Shown piece after piece: positions 40,165 through 48,766 of a stretch of 64,000 bases of DNA (the first letter of the stretch is position 1; every line of letters begins with the position of its first letter). Below the pieces are notes generated by a model. It worked only from the letters and a program-made list of their open reading frames with translations. It ran no database searches and had not been told where the DNA came from. Origin of the DNA: Streptomyces tailanensis. Lineage in GTDB: Bacteria; Actinomycetota; Actinomycetes; Streptomycetales; Streptomycetaceae. A program made the translations under genes and the position numbers. The DNA lies in contig NZ_VTHJ01000025.1 in assembly GCF_008386495.1 (NCBI RefSeq), positions 38,349 to 102,348 on the forward strand. The letters run 5' to 3'.

Positions 40165-41423
40165 CCGACGTGACCATCGACCGGGCGGCCGCCGGCCCCG
40201 CCCAGCCATACGGCAGCGCTGTCCAGACCAACGGCGGCGTCGCCCAGGCAGGCGGGGGAGAGCAAGTGAGGCTCGGCTATGTGCCCGTGCAGAACGCGGC
40301 GCTCAAGCACGCCACCATCGTCCCCATGTCCCTGCGCTCCGTGCACTTCGTACTGCCGGGCGGCGTCGACGACCTCGCCCGCCCGAGCGGCGGCAACGCC
40401 TACGACCGCCGGATCTGCCTCGACCTGCCCGGCTTCGGCTGGCAGGTACACAAGCACGCGATCGACGGCAGCTGGCCCCGCCCGGACGAGACGGCACGCG
40501 CCGAACTCGCCCGCACGCTGCGGGAACTCCCCGACGGCACCGTCGTCCTGCTCGACGGCCTGGTCGCCTGCTCAGTCCCCGAGATCGTCCTCCCCGAGGC
40601 CGAACGGCTCTGCCTGGCCGTGCTGGTGCACCTGCCGCTCGGCGACGAGACCGGCCTGGAGCCCGAGCTGGCCGCCGAACTCGACGCCAAGGAGCGGACG
40701 ACCCTGCGGGGCGTGCCCGCCGTGATCGCCACCAGCGACTGGGCGGTACGGCGACTCGTGTCACACCACGGGCTCGCCCCCGAGCGGGTCCATGTCGCCG
40801 CCCCCGGCGCCGACATCGCCCCCCTCGCCTCCGGCACCGACGGCGTCTCGAGGCTGCTGTGCGTCGCCGCGGTCACCCCCCGCAAGGGCCAGCACCGGCT
40901 GGTGGAGGCCCTCGCGGCCGTCACCGACCTGCCGTGGAGCTGCGTGCTCGTCGGCGGCATCGACCAGGAGCCGGAGTACGTCGACCACATCCGCGCCCTG
41001 ATCGCCAAGTTCGGCCTGGAGGACCGGCTGCACCTGGCCGGACCGCAGGCGGGCGCGGCACTCGACGCCAGCTACGCCGCCGCCGACCTCATGGTCCTCA
41101 CCTCCTACGCCGAGACGTACGGCATGGCGGTCACCGAGGCCCTCGCACGTGGAATTCCCGTACTGGCCACGGACGTCGGCGGTCTCCCGGAGGCCGTCGG
41201 ACGCGCCCCCGACGGCGGGGTGCCCGGCATCCTCGTCCCGCCGGAGAACCCCGCGGCCATCGCCGCGGAGCTGCGCGGCTGGTTCGGGGAGGCCGACGTA
41301 CGGCGTCGGCTGAAGGCCGCGGCGCGCGGGCGCCGGGCCGCGCTGGACGGGTGGGCGACCACGGCCCGCAGCCTCGCCCATGTACTGGGCCGGCTGCGGC
41401 ACGAACCTCGGAGGGCGGCATGA
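40161..41423 (+). CDS. family 4 glycosyltransferase
   Basis: The product has 420 residues from GTG 40161, overlapping the PTPS stop (GTGA). The C-terminal GT-B half is typical of GT4: APGADIAPL, CVAAVTPRKGQHRLVEAL, and the donor-binding ETYGMAVTEALARGIPVLAT with the EX7E motif. The N-terminal half, with VPMSLRSVHFVLPGGVDD, is the acceptor side. It probably adds a nucleotide-activated sugar to an intermediate of this cluster. The next gene's ATG overlaps its TGA. Confidence 0.85.
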   Translation: MTDVTIDRAAAGPAQPYGSAVQTNGGVAQAGGGEQVRLGYVPVQNAALKHATIVPMSLRSVHFVLPGGVDDLARPSGGNAYDRRICLDLPGFGWQVHKHAIDGSWPRPDETARAELARTLRELPDGTVVLLDGLVACSVPEIVLPEAERLCLAVLVHLPLGDETGLEPELAAELDAKERTTLRGVPAVIATSDWAVRRLVSHHGLAPERVHVAAPGADIAPLASGTDGVSRLLCVAAVTPRKGQHRLVEALAAVTDLPWSCVLVGGIDQEPEYVDHIRALIAKFGLEDRLHLAGPQAGAALDASYAAADLMVLTSYAETYGMAVTEALARGIPVLATDVGGLPEAVGRAPDGGVPGILVPPENPAAIAAELRGWFGEADVRRRLKAAARGRRAALDGWATTARSLAHVLGRLRHEPRRAA

Positions 41424-42331
41424 CCACTTCTGCCGAAAAGACCGGTCCCGTTGTGGCGCTGAGCATGGCGGGGCGCGGCGGTGACACGCCGATGCCCGAA
41501 GGACACCAGTACGCGCCGCGGTGGCTGGAGTTGCGCGAGAGCGCCGACGCCGACGCCCGCGCGGTGGACCTGCTCGACCCGCTGCGGATCCGCCTCGCGA
41601 ACCTGCCGCGCCGCGCCACCGGCCTTGTCGTGCACGACCTCGGCTGCGGCACCGGCTCGATGGGCCGCTGGCTCGCGCCCCGGCTCGACGGCGCCCAGCA
41701 GTGGGTCCTGCACGACCAGGACCCCGACCTGCTGCGCCTGGCCACCGCGCGGGCGCCCCGCGCGGCCGGCGACGGCAGCCCCGTCACGGTCACCACACGG
41801 CGCGGCGACATCGGACGGCTGACGGCGGACGACCTGGCCGGCGCCTCGCTGGTCACCGCCTCCGCGCTGCTCGACGTCCTCACCCGTGAGGAGATCGGGA
41901 CGCTCGCCGCGGCCTGCGCGGGCGCCGGCGTCCCCGCCCTGCTGACCCTCTCGGTCGTGGGCCGCGTCGACCTCGTCCCGGCCCACCCCATGGACGCCGA
42001 GATCGCCGACGCCTTCAACGCCCACCAGCGCGCCAGCGATCTGCTCGGCCCCGACGCGATCACCGTGGCCTGCGAGGCGTTCGCCCAGCAGGGCGCGACG
42101 GTACGGGTCCATCCGAGCCCCTGGCAGCTCGACGGACGCCACATCGCGCTCACCGAGGAGTGGCTGCGCGGCTGGGTCGCCGCGGCCTGCGAACAGCGCC
42201 CCGAACTCACCGAGCGCGCCGACGCCTACCTCCGCGACCGCCTCCGGTCCTGCGCCGCCGGCGAACTCCGCGCGGTCGTCCACCACAGCGACCTGCTGGC
42301 CCTGCCCCGACCGACGGGCGGCACCTCATGA
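41420..42331 (+). CDS. SAM-dependent methyltransferase
   Basis: The product has 303 residues from ATG 41420. The class I SAM motif is VHDLGCGTGSMGRWLAP near 65-80, with an acidic residue in VLHDQDPDLLRLA at the end of strand 2. C-terminal residues have no clue to substrate. It is coupled to both neighbours by ATGA overlaps, so its substrate is probably the cluster's metabolite rather than DNA or RNA. Confidence 0.85.
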   Translation: MTTSAEKTGPVVALSMAGRGGDTPMPEGHQYAPRWLELRESADADARAVDLLDPLRIRLANLPRRATGLVVHDLGCGTGSMGRWLAPRLDGAQQWVLHDQDPDLLRLATARAPRAAGDGSPVTVTTRRGDIGRLTADDLAGASLVTASALLDVLTREEIGTLAAACAGAGVPALLTLSVVGRVDLVPAHPMDAEIADAFNAHQRASDLLGPDAITVACEAFAQQGATVRVHPSPWQLDGRHIALTEEWLRGWVAAACEQRPELTERADAYLRDRLRSCAAGELRAVVHHSDLLALPRPTGGTS

Positions 42332-43713
42332 CGGCACGGGTGGAGGAGGCGGTCGCGGCCCCCGCGCCGACGACGGCCGGCCGTGTCCGCGTACGGCCAC
42401 GGGGGGTTCGGGCGCGGGTGAAGGCGAGCGCGCCTTCGGCGAGGGCCCGGGTGAGCCACGGCGCCGTGGCGCTCGTCGAAGAGCGGCACGAGGTATCGGC
42501 TCGGGAGGTGAAGCCGTCCTCGTCCCGCGTGGACTGTCGTACGGAGGCAGCCACCAAGTCGCCGACCGGCCTTGCCGAATCCGACGCCGTCTTGGACGTC
42601 GACGCCCTCGAAGCCGCCGCCCCGCCCCGCCCCACCGCCAGGTTCACCCGCGCCCTGCGCGCCCACTTCGGGTCCATCGCCGGGACCGTCATCCTCGCCG
42701 TCGTCGTCTGGCGGCTCGGTACAGGGGTGTTCCTCGACGGGCTGCGGCGGATCGACGGCGGGACGCTGGTCGCGGCCGTCGCGATCGGTGTGCTGACCAC
42801 CGTGTTCAGCGCCTGGCGCTGGTGTGCGGTCACGCGGGCGCTGGGGCTGAACCTGCCGCTCGGGCCGGCCGTCGCGGACTACTACCGGGCGCTGTTCCTC
42901 AACGCGGCGCTGCCCGGCGGCGTTCTCGGTGATGTGCACCGGGCGGTGCGGCACGGGCAGAGCTCCGGGGACATGGGGCGCGGGGTGCGGGCGGTGGTGA
43001 TCGAGCGGACCGCGGGCCAGTTGGTGCTGGCCGTCGTGGGCGTAACGGTCCTGCTGACGCTGCCCTCCCCGGTCCTGGACCAGACCCGCCAGGCGGCCGG
43101 CGTGCTGGCGCTCGTCGCGCTGGGCACGGTGGCGATCTGGGCGGCGGTCCGGATGGGCCGGGCGCCGGGCGGGCGCGGCGGCCGGGGCCGCCGCCTCCGG
43201 GTGCTGCTCGCCGAGTCGAGTGACGCGCTGCTGACCCGCCGCAGCGGACTGGCGGTGCTGATCTCCTCGGTGGTGGTGCTGGCCGGGTACGTGGCGATGT
43301 TCCTGCTCTCCGCACGCGTCGCCGGATCCGCCGCGACCTGGCTGGAGGTGCTGCCGCTCGCGCTGCTGGCCCTGATCGCCATGAGCCTGCCGCTGAACGT
43401 CGGTGGCTGGGGCCCCCGGGAAGGCGTCACCGCCTGGTCGTTCGGCGCCGCGGGCCTCGGCGCCTCCCAGGGGCTGACCGTGGCCGTTGTGTACGGCGTG
43501 CTCAGCTTCGTGGCCAGCCTGCCCGGGGTCCTCGTGCTCGTCGGCCGTTGGTACGGCTCCCTGCGGGCGCGCCGTCAGTCGTCGGAGCCTACGGCGGACG
43601 AGGTGACCACGGAGAAGTACGCCCCGAAGGAATCGACCAACCCCGCCAGCAACTCCTTCCCTTTCGCGGCGGTTGCCAGCGACGGACGGCCGATGACACC
43701 GGAATCGGTGTAG
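42328..43713 (+). CDS. flippase-like integral membrane protein (LPG synthase TM / UPF0104 family)
   Basis: The product has 461 residues from ATG 42328, overlapping the methyltransferase stop. A charged, disordered N-terminal tail of about 110 residues precedes eight or so membrane helices. Family features include SAWRWCAVTRALGLNL, ADYYRALFLNAALPGGVLGD and MSLPLNVGGWGPREG. Relatives are putative flippases or the membrane part of lysyl-phosphatidylglycerol synthases. It suggests a lipid-linked or exported product. Its last 45 codons overlap the convergent creatininase gene by 139 bases; the tail there is low-complexity and may be dispensable. Confidence 0.8.
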   Translation: MTARVEEAVAAPAPTTAGRVRVRPRGVRARVKASAPSARARVSHGAVALVEERHEVSAREVKPSSSRVDCRTEAATKSPTGLAESDAVLDVDALEAAAPPRPTARFTRALRAHFGSIAGTVILAVVVWRLGTGVFLDGLRRIDGGTLVAAVAIGVLTTVFSAWRWCAVTRALGLNLPLGPAVADYYRALFLNAALPGGVLGDVHRAVRHGQSSGDMGRGVRAVVIERTAGQLVLAVVGVTVLLTLPSPVLDQTRQAAGVLALVALGTVAIWAAVRMGRAPGGRGGRGRRLRVLLAESSDALLTRRSGLAVLISSVVVLAGYVAMFLLSARVAGSAATWLEVLPLALLALIAMSLPLNVGGWGPREGVTAWSFGAAGLGASQGLTVAVVYGVLSFVASLPGVLVLVGRWYGSLRARRQSSEPTADEVTTEKYAPKESTNPASNSFPFAAVASDGRPMTPESV

Positions 43714-44324
43714 GCCGACATACCGAGGGAGAGCAGATGACGGCGGTCGTCGGCAAGGAAATCGGTGGTCTCGTGACCGGGCCGGACCAATTCGGGATGG
43801 CAATGCAGAAGTATGGAGGTCTCAATTTCTCCCGCATGCATATCACTGAGCAACGAGGTCTCCACGCCCGCTCGTTCGCGGGCGGCGTCCCAGTCCTCCA
43901 TGGCCGGGAAAAGCGCCATTCGATGTCCCTCCGCGGTGGATTCCTGGACGACATTGCCCAGGACGTAATTCCCACCGTGTCCGTTCACCACCACGAGCGC
44001 CTCGACGCCCGAGCGGCGCAGCGAAGCGGCGATGTCGCGGACCACCGCGTGCAGGGTCGTCGCGGAGATGCTCACCGTGCCCGGCCAGGCCGCGTGCTCG
44101 TGCGAGCAGGCGATGGTCACGGGCGGCAGGAGGTGCACCGGATACGCGGCGGCTATCTCCCGGGCTATGGCGCAGGCGACAAGCGTGTCGGTGGCCAGTG
44201 GCAGATACGGGCCGTGCTGCTCGTAGCTGCCGACGGGAAGCACCGCGACCTGTCGGCCGGCCTCCGCACCCCGCGCGCGGACATCCGCGGTGGTGTCCCT
44301 CGGTACAAGACTCGAACTGCTCAT
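43575..44324 (-). CDS. creatininase-family amidohydrolase (ArfB/MftE-like)
   Basis: The product has 249 residues. The metal-site motifs are intact: VGSYEQHGPYLPLATDT, VVVNGHGGN near 130, and MHAGEIETS near 175. Creatininase-family members include ArfB, which removes the formyl group from the FAPy product of a GTP cyclohydrolase in archaeal flavin synthesis, and MftE. Divergence from a GTP cyclohydrolase II predicted to make FAPy (78-bp gap) makes deformylase action likely. It converges with and overlaps the flippase-like gene. Confidence 0.8.
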   Translation of the reverse strand: MSSSSLVPRDTTADVRARGAEAGRQVAVLPVGSYEQHGPYLPLATDTLVACAIAREIAAAYPVHLLPPVTIACSHEHAAWPGTVSISATTLHAVVRDIAASLRRSGVEALVVVNGHGGNYVLGNVVQESTAEGHRMALFPAMEDWDAARERAGVETSLLSDMHAGEIETSILLHCHPELVRPGHETTDFLADDRRHLLSLGMSAYTDSGVIGRPSLATAAKGKELLAGLVDSFGAYFSVVTSSAVGSDD

Positions 44325-44402
44325 CTTTTCACGGCCTTTCGTCTCTGCTGATGCTCCGTCATTTTCGCATGACGTCAGGACTCACCAGATAGGAACCAGA
44401 TC

Positions 44403-45062
44403 ATGACAGAAAATGTTGGCGTACTCGGCGCGAATGCCCAGTCCTCCGGTGCCGTACGCGTGGTGAATGCCCCGCTGCCCACGACCTACGGCGACTTCGA
44501 GGCCGTAGGCTATCTCGACCAGGACCGCGGCGAGGAACAAGTGGCGCTGGTGTACGGCGACATCAGCGGCGGCGAGGAAATTCTGATCCGGCTGCACTCC
44601 GAGTGCCTGACCGGTGACGCGTTCGGCTCCCAGCACTGCGAATGCGGCGAACAGCTCGACAGCGCGCTCCGGGCCATCGTCGCCGAGGGTCGCGGCATTC
44701 TCGTCTACCTCCGGGGTCACGAGGGCCGGGGCATAGGCCTGCTCGCCAAGCTCCAGGCGATGAAGCTCCAGGCGGAGGGCCTGGACACGGTCGAGGCGAA
44801 CCTCGCCCTCGGTCTGCCGGTGGACGCCCGCGACTACCGGGTGGCCGCCGAGATGCTGCACGACCTCGGCGTACGGTCGGTGCGGCTGATGTCGAACAAC
44901 CCGCGCAAGCGGGAGGCGCTGCTGCGCCACGGCATCAAGGTCTCCGAGCAGGTGCCCCTGCTGATCACGCCGTGCGAGGACAACATCACCTACCTGCGCA
45001 CCAAGCGCGAGCGGCTGGACCACTACCTACCGCACCTGGACGCGGTGGTCCGCTCCTCCTGA
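44403..45062 (+). CDS. GTP cyclohydrolase II homologue with Met120, predicted FAPy-forming
   Basis: The product has 219 residues. Zinc ligands Cys68, Cys79 and Cys81 are in HSECLTGD and QHCECG. The GTP-binding EGRGIGLLAKLQA follows. Where E. coli RibA has Tyr105, this has Met120 (KLQAM). In S. coelicolor SCO6655 the same Met was reported to stop the reaction after ring opening, giving the formylamino product FAPy rather than the riboflavin precursor. This enzyme is therefore probably not for riboflavin. There is an AGGA ribosome-binding site, and the gene diverges from the creatininase-family gene. Confidence 0.85.
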   Translation: MTENVGVLGANAQSSGAVRVVNAPLPTTYGDFEAVGYLDQDRGEEQVALVYGDISGGEEILIRLHSECLTGDAFGSQHCECGEQLDSALRAIVAEGRGILVYLRGHEGRGIGLLAKLQAMKLQAEGLDTVEANLALGLPVDARDYRVAAEMLHDLGVRSVRLMSNNPRKREALLRHGIKVSEQVPLLITPCEDNITYLRTKRERLDHYLPHLDAVVRSS

Positions 45063-45278
45063 ACCGCCGCTCCCGACCGCTTCTCCGACCGCTCCTTTTC
45101 GAACGCCGCGGGGTTCGCGCGGCGGCCGTACACGGGTGAACCCGGCACCGGCCGCCGCGCCCGCCGGGGGTTCGTCTTCGCGTGCTCCGCATGAACGTTC
45201 GCCGGTGGTGGAAGACCTGACTCCGTCGGGTGGCCCGGTCAGCGGGGCCGCCATGCCCCGGCGAAAGGAGTCACGTTC

Positions 45279-46424
45279 TTGATCCGCAGCGCACGGGTCG
45301 TCGTCATCGGCGGCGGTGTCATGGGTACGAGCATCGCTTACCACTTGGCTTCCGCGGGCGTGGAGGACGTCGTCCTCGTCGAACGCGACGAACTCGCCTC
45401 CGGCTCCACCGCACGGGCCGCCGGCGGGGTCCGCGCCCAGTTCTCCGACGAGCTCAACATCCAGCTCGGCGCCCGCAGTCTGGAGGCGTTCGAGCGCTTC
45501 GGGCAGGAACTCGGCCACGACATCGGACTCCACCGGGTCGGCTACCTCTTCCTGCTGTCGACCCCCGACCAGGTCGCCCGGTTCGAGGCGAGCGTGGAGC
45601 TGCAGAACGACCTGGGCGTACCCAGCCGCATGATCGACCCCGCCGAGGCCCAGCGACTCTCCCCGCTGATCCGCACCGACGGACTGCTCGCCGCCGCGTT
45701 CTCGCCGGACGACGGGCACTGCACCCCCGAATCCGTGGTCCACGGCTACGCCGCCGGGGCCCGCCGCCACGGGGCGACCGTGCTGCGGCACTGCGAGGTC
45801 CTCGGCATCGAGACCTGGCGGGACACGATCACGGCGGTGGTCACCAGCAAGGGCCGTATCGTCACCGACACGGTCGTCTGCGCGGCCGGCGCCTGGTCGC
45901 GGTCAGTCGGCGCCATGGTGGGCGTGGATCTTCCGGTGGAGCCTCTGCGCCGCCAGATCGCGGTGACGGAACCGGTCCCCGGCCTCCCGCCGAACCTCCC
46001 CATGACGATCGACTTCACCAGCAGCCTGTACTTCCACACCGAGGGCCCCGGACTGCTCCTCGGCATGTCCGACCCCGACGAGCGGCCCGGCTTCGCCACC
46101 GACACCCACGACCGCTGGATCCCCCGCCTGTGCGAGGCGATGGAGCACCGTGCGCCCACCCTGCTCGACCTGCGCCGGACGGGCGGCTGGGCGGGCCTGT
46201 ACGAGATCACTCCGGACCACAACGCCCTCATCGGCGAGGCGGGTTCCTGCTCCCGCTTCCTCTACGCGACCGGTTTCTCCGGCCACGGGTTCCTCCAGGG
46301 CCCGGCGGTCGGCGAGGTCGTCCGCGACCAGTACCTCGGCCGCGTACCCTTCGTCGACATCAGCCCCTTGAGCGTCGACCGTTTCACAGCCGACGCCCTG
46401 CGCCCGGAGGCCAACCTCGTATGA
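45279..46424 (+). CDS. FAD-dependent amino acid oxidoreductase (DAO family)
   Basis: The product has 381 residues from TTG 45279 with AAGGAG about 8 bases ahead. The FAD Rossmann motif VVVIGGGVMGTSIAYHLA starts at residue 7, followed by VERDELASGSTARAAGG. The C-terminal GFSGHGFLQGPAVGE is typical of sarcosine oxidase/DAO-type proteins. It likely oxidises a secondary or amino-acid-type amine. It overlaps the next gene (ATGA), a lysine-forming saccharopine dehydrogenase, so its substrate may be a lysine-pathway compound such as pipecolate or saccharopine. That link is inferred from the operon. Confidence 0.85.
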   Translation: MIRSARVVVIGGGVMGTSIAYHLASAGVEDVVLVERDELASGSTARAAGGVRAQFSDELNIQLGARSLEAFERFGQELGHDIGLHRVGYLFLLSTPDQVARFEASVELQNDLGVPSRMIDPAEAQRLSPLIRTDGLLAAAFSPDDGHCTPESVVHGYAAGARRHGATVLRHCEVLGIETWRDTITAVVTSKGRIVTDTVVCAAGAWSRSVGAMVGVDLPVEPLRRQIAVTEPVPGLPPNLPMTIDFTSSLYFHTEGPGLLLGMSDPDERPGFATDTHDRWIPRLCEAMEHRAPTLLDLRRTGGWAGLYEITPDHNALIGEAGSCSRFLYATGFSGHGFLQGPAVGEVVRDQYLGRVPFVDISPLSVDRFTADALRPEANLV

Positions 46425-47488
46425 CCCAGCTCCACTTGTGGCTCCGCCACGAGACCCGCACCACCGAACGCCGCACCCCGATCGTGCCGTCCGACGCCCG
46501 GGGGCTCATCGAGAGCGGGGTGAGTATCACCGTCGAGGACTCTCCGCAGCGGATCTTCCCGCTGGAGGAGTACGAGGACGCCGGCTGCCGTGTCGCCGAG
46601 GCGGGCTCGTGGGTGTCGGCACCGCCGCACGCGGTGATCGTGGGCCTGAAGGAACTCCCCGATGAACCCGCCGAGTTGACCCACCGGCATGTCTTCTTCG
46701 GGCACGCCTACAAGGGGCAGCCCGGCGCCGAGGCGCTGCTGCGGAGGTTCGCGGGAGGGGGAGGGGTGCTGCTCGACCTGGAGTACCTGGTGGACGACCA
46801 GGGCCGCAGGCTCGCGGCCTTCGGCTTCTGGGCGGGCTACCTGGGCGCGGCCCTCGCGGTGCTCCACCACCGGGGCGTTCTCGCCACCCCGCTCGTACCC
46901 ACGACGAAGGAGGCGATGGAGGCCGAACTCCGCGCCTCCCGGGGCGACGTGAGTGCCCTCGTGATCGGCGCCCTCGGCCGCAGCGGCCGAGGCGCACGCG
47001 CCGCGCTCGGCGAGGCCGGTGTCGAGCCGACCTGCTGGGACCTCGCCGAGACCCGTGCCCTGGACCGACCGGCCCTGCTCGCCCATGAGCTGATGGTCAA
47101 CACCGTCCTGACGACCAGCCCGGTGCCGCCCTTCCTGACGGACAAGGACCTCGACGAGCCGGACCGCCGGCTCAGGACGATCTCCGACGTCACCGTCGAC
47201 GTCGGCTCACCCATGAACGTGCTGCCGATCTACGACACGACCACGGAGTGGGACCACCCCGTACGGCGGCTGCGCGAGCACCCCCCGCTCGACGTCATCG
47301 CCATCGACAACCTGCCCTCCCTGCTGCCCCGGGAGGCGAGCACCGACTTCTCGGCCGCGCTGCTGCCGCAGCTGTCGGCCTTCGAGACCGGCGGACCGTG
47401 GGGCCGCTGCCTGGACCGGTTCCGCCAGGCGTGCAGTGAACTCAGCATTGAACTCGGCATCATGGGAGGGGAGTTGTCCGATGACTGA
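46421..47488 (+). CDS. saccharopine dehydrogenase, LYS1-like (lysine-forming type)
   Basis: The product has 355 residues. It follows yeast LYS1 closely in pattern: LRHETRTTERRTPIVPSDAR, VEDSPQRIFPLEEY, GLKELPDEP, the Rossmann-like GALGRSGRGA, RRLRTISDVTVD and LPSLLPREAS. In yeast this enzyme interconverts saccharopine with lysine and 2-oxoglutarate using NAD. Start ATG overlaps the upstream stop. Together with the LYS9-like gene that follows, it encodes both steps of the saccharopine route between lysine and aminoadipate semialdehyde. Confidence 0.85.
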   Translation: MTQLHLWLRHETRTTERRTPIVPSDARGLIESGVSITVEDSPQRIFPLEEYEDAGCRVAEAGSWVSAPPHAVIVGLKELPDEPAELTHRHVFFGHAYKGQPGAEALLRRFAGGGGVLLDLEYLVDDQGRRLAAFGFWAGYLGAALAVLHHRGVLATPLVPTTKEAMEAELRASRGDVSALVIGALGRSGRGARAALGEAGVEPTCWDLAETRALDRPALLAHELMVNTVLTTSPVPPFLTDKDLDEPDRRLRTISDVTVDVGSPMNVLPIYDTTTEWDHPVRRLREHPPLDVIAIDNLPSLLPREASTDFSAALLPQLSAFETGGPWGRCLDRFRQACSELSIELGIMGGELSDD

Positions 47489-48632
47489 GCCGGTACCGGC
47501 GAGCGGCACCGTCCACTGGGTCGGTGCCGGCCTCTCCACGGGCAGCGGTCTGGCGTCCCTGTGCGACACCGCCGCCCGGGTACGGCTGTGGCACCGCACC
47601 GAGGAGCGCGCCGCCCAGGCCCTGGCCGCGCTGGGCCTGACGGGCCGCGCCGAGCCCCGCGCGTACACGCCGGCGGCGCTGGCGGCCGAGCTGGCACCGG
47701 GAGACGTCGTGGTCTCCATGCTCCCGGCGCCGGAGCACGGGCCGCTGCTCGGGATGTGCGTCGCGGCGCGGGCCCACTTCGCCTGCTCCAGCTATGTGTC
47801 GGACGCGGTCCTGGACCAGGTGCCGGCGGCCGAGGCGGCCGGTGTCACCGTCCTCACCGAGGCGGGCCTCGACCCGGGCATCGACCACCTCTTCGCGCAC
47901 AGCCTGATCGCCTGGGCGAGCGAGGAGATCGGCCCGGACACCGCCGCCTCGTACACCCTGACCTCGTACTGCGGCGGCGTCCCGGCCGTACCCAACGACT
48001 TCAGGTACCGCTTCAGCTGGGCCCCCGCCGGGGTACTCAACGCGCTGCGCTCACCGGCCCGTTACATCGAGGACGGCGCCGAGACGACGGCCGACCGCCC
48101 TTGGACGGCCACCCGGCCCCATGTCATCGACGGTGAGACCTTCGAGGCCTACCCCAACCGTGACAGCGTGCCCTTCGTCCAGCAGTACGGCCTCCCGGCG
48201 GCCTGGAAGCCGCGGACCTTCGTGCGCGGCACCCTCCGCCTCGACGGCTGGCTGACGGCCTGGGCGCCGGTCTTCGAGGAACTCGACCGCAGCGACGGCC
48301 GGCGCATCGCAGAGCTGGCCGGGGAGTTGGCGGCGCGCTACCCCACCACCGAGGCCGACCGTGACCGGGTCGTCCTCGCCGTCTCCCTCGACGTGCACGC
48401 AGGATCGGGCGAGCGGTGGTCCGGCCGCTACCTCCTCGACCTCATCGGCACCGAGGAGGAGAGCGCCATGGCCCGCTGCGTGTCCCGACCCCTCGCCCTC
48501 GGGATCGGACACATCCTCGACGGCTCCCTGCCCGCCGGGCTGAGCCGGGCGGCGGAGACGGGGGAGCGGTCCGAGGAGTGGCTCGACGAACTGCGCGAGG
48601 ACGGGGTCGGGTTCACGCTGCGGATCGACTAG
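47481..48632 (+). CDS. saccharopine dehydrogenase, LYS9-like (glutamate-forming type)
   Basis: The product has 383 residues from ATG 47481, overlapping the previous gene by 8 bases. VGAGLSTGSGLASLC replaces the usual glycine motif loosely. LTEAGLDPGIDHLFAHSLI, YCGGVPAV and the FSWAPAGVLNALRSPARY region match the saccharopine reductase/LYS9 family. It should split saccharopine into glutamate and aminoadipate semialdehyde, or the reverse. Its TAG stop lies within the left end of a MITE-like element. Confidence 0.8.
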   Translation: MTEPVPASGTVHWVGAGLSTGSGLASLCDTAARVRLWHRTEERAAQALAALGLTGRAEPRAYTPAALAAELAPGDVVVSMLPAPEHGPLLGMCVAARAHFACSSYVSDAVLDQVPAAEAAGVTVLTEAGLDPGIDHLFAHSLIAWASEEIGPDTAASYTLTSYCGGVPAVPNDFRYRFSWAPAGVLNALRSPARYIEDGAETTADRPWTATRPHVIDGETFEAYPNRDSVPFVQQYGLPAAWKPRTFVRGTLRLDGWLTAWAPVFEELDRSDGRRIAELAGELAARYPTTEADRDRVVLAVSLDVHAGSGERWSGRYLLDLIGTEEESAMARCVSRPLALGIGHILDGSLPAGLSRAAETGERSEEWLDELREDGVGFTLRID

Positions 48633-48766
48633 GGGGTGTTTTGAAAGTCCCGCACAGCACCCACGGCGCCCGGCACGCTCCCCCCACTCTCGGCTCCGCT
48701 CGAGCGGGGGGACCCCCACCCGCGGCGGGCGCGGGCACCGCACGGGACTTTCGCAGTACCCCCTAG
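48629..48766. repeat. 138-bp MITE-like element with 24-bp inverted ends
   Basis: The ends are CTAGGGGGT, five variable bases, then GAAAGTCCCG; the right end is the reverse complement with only the middle five differing. The interior contains a GC-rich palindrome (ctcggctccgctcgag with flanking C and G runs) that I recall from many Streptomyces intergenic regions. CTAG at each tip forms the TAG stop of the gene on either side. It probably folds into a long hairpin and serves as a terminator for both convergent genes. No transposase is present. Confidence 0.65.

Noticed and set aside
40154..42331. A single 725-residue protein
   Set aside because: The first 420 codons are an Arg/Pro-rich shadow of the glycosyltransferase gene; the true methyltransferase starts at 41420.
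39766..45062. A queuosine or 7-deazapurine antibiotic cluster
   Set aside because: There is no QueE-type radical SAM gene or GTP cyclohydrolase I, and the PTPS homologue lacks its catalytic residues.
44403..45062. Housekeeping riboflavin ribA
   Set aside because: Met120 replaces the Tyr needed for the normal product, and no other rib genes are nearby.
45230..47488. A fusion of FAD oxidoreductase and saccharopine dehydrogenase
   Set aside because: The first part is a shadow of the FAD gene in another frame; the dehydrogenase starts at 46421.
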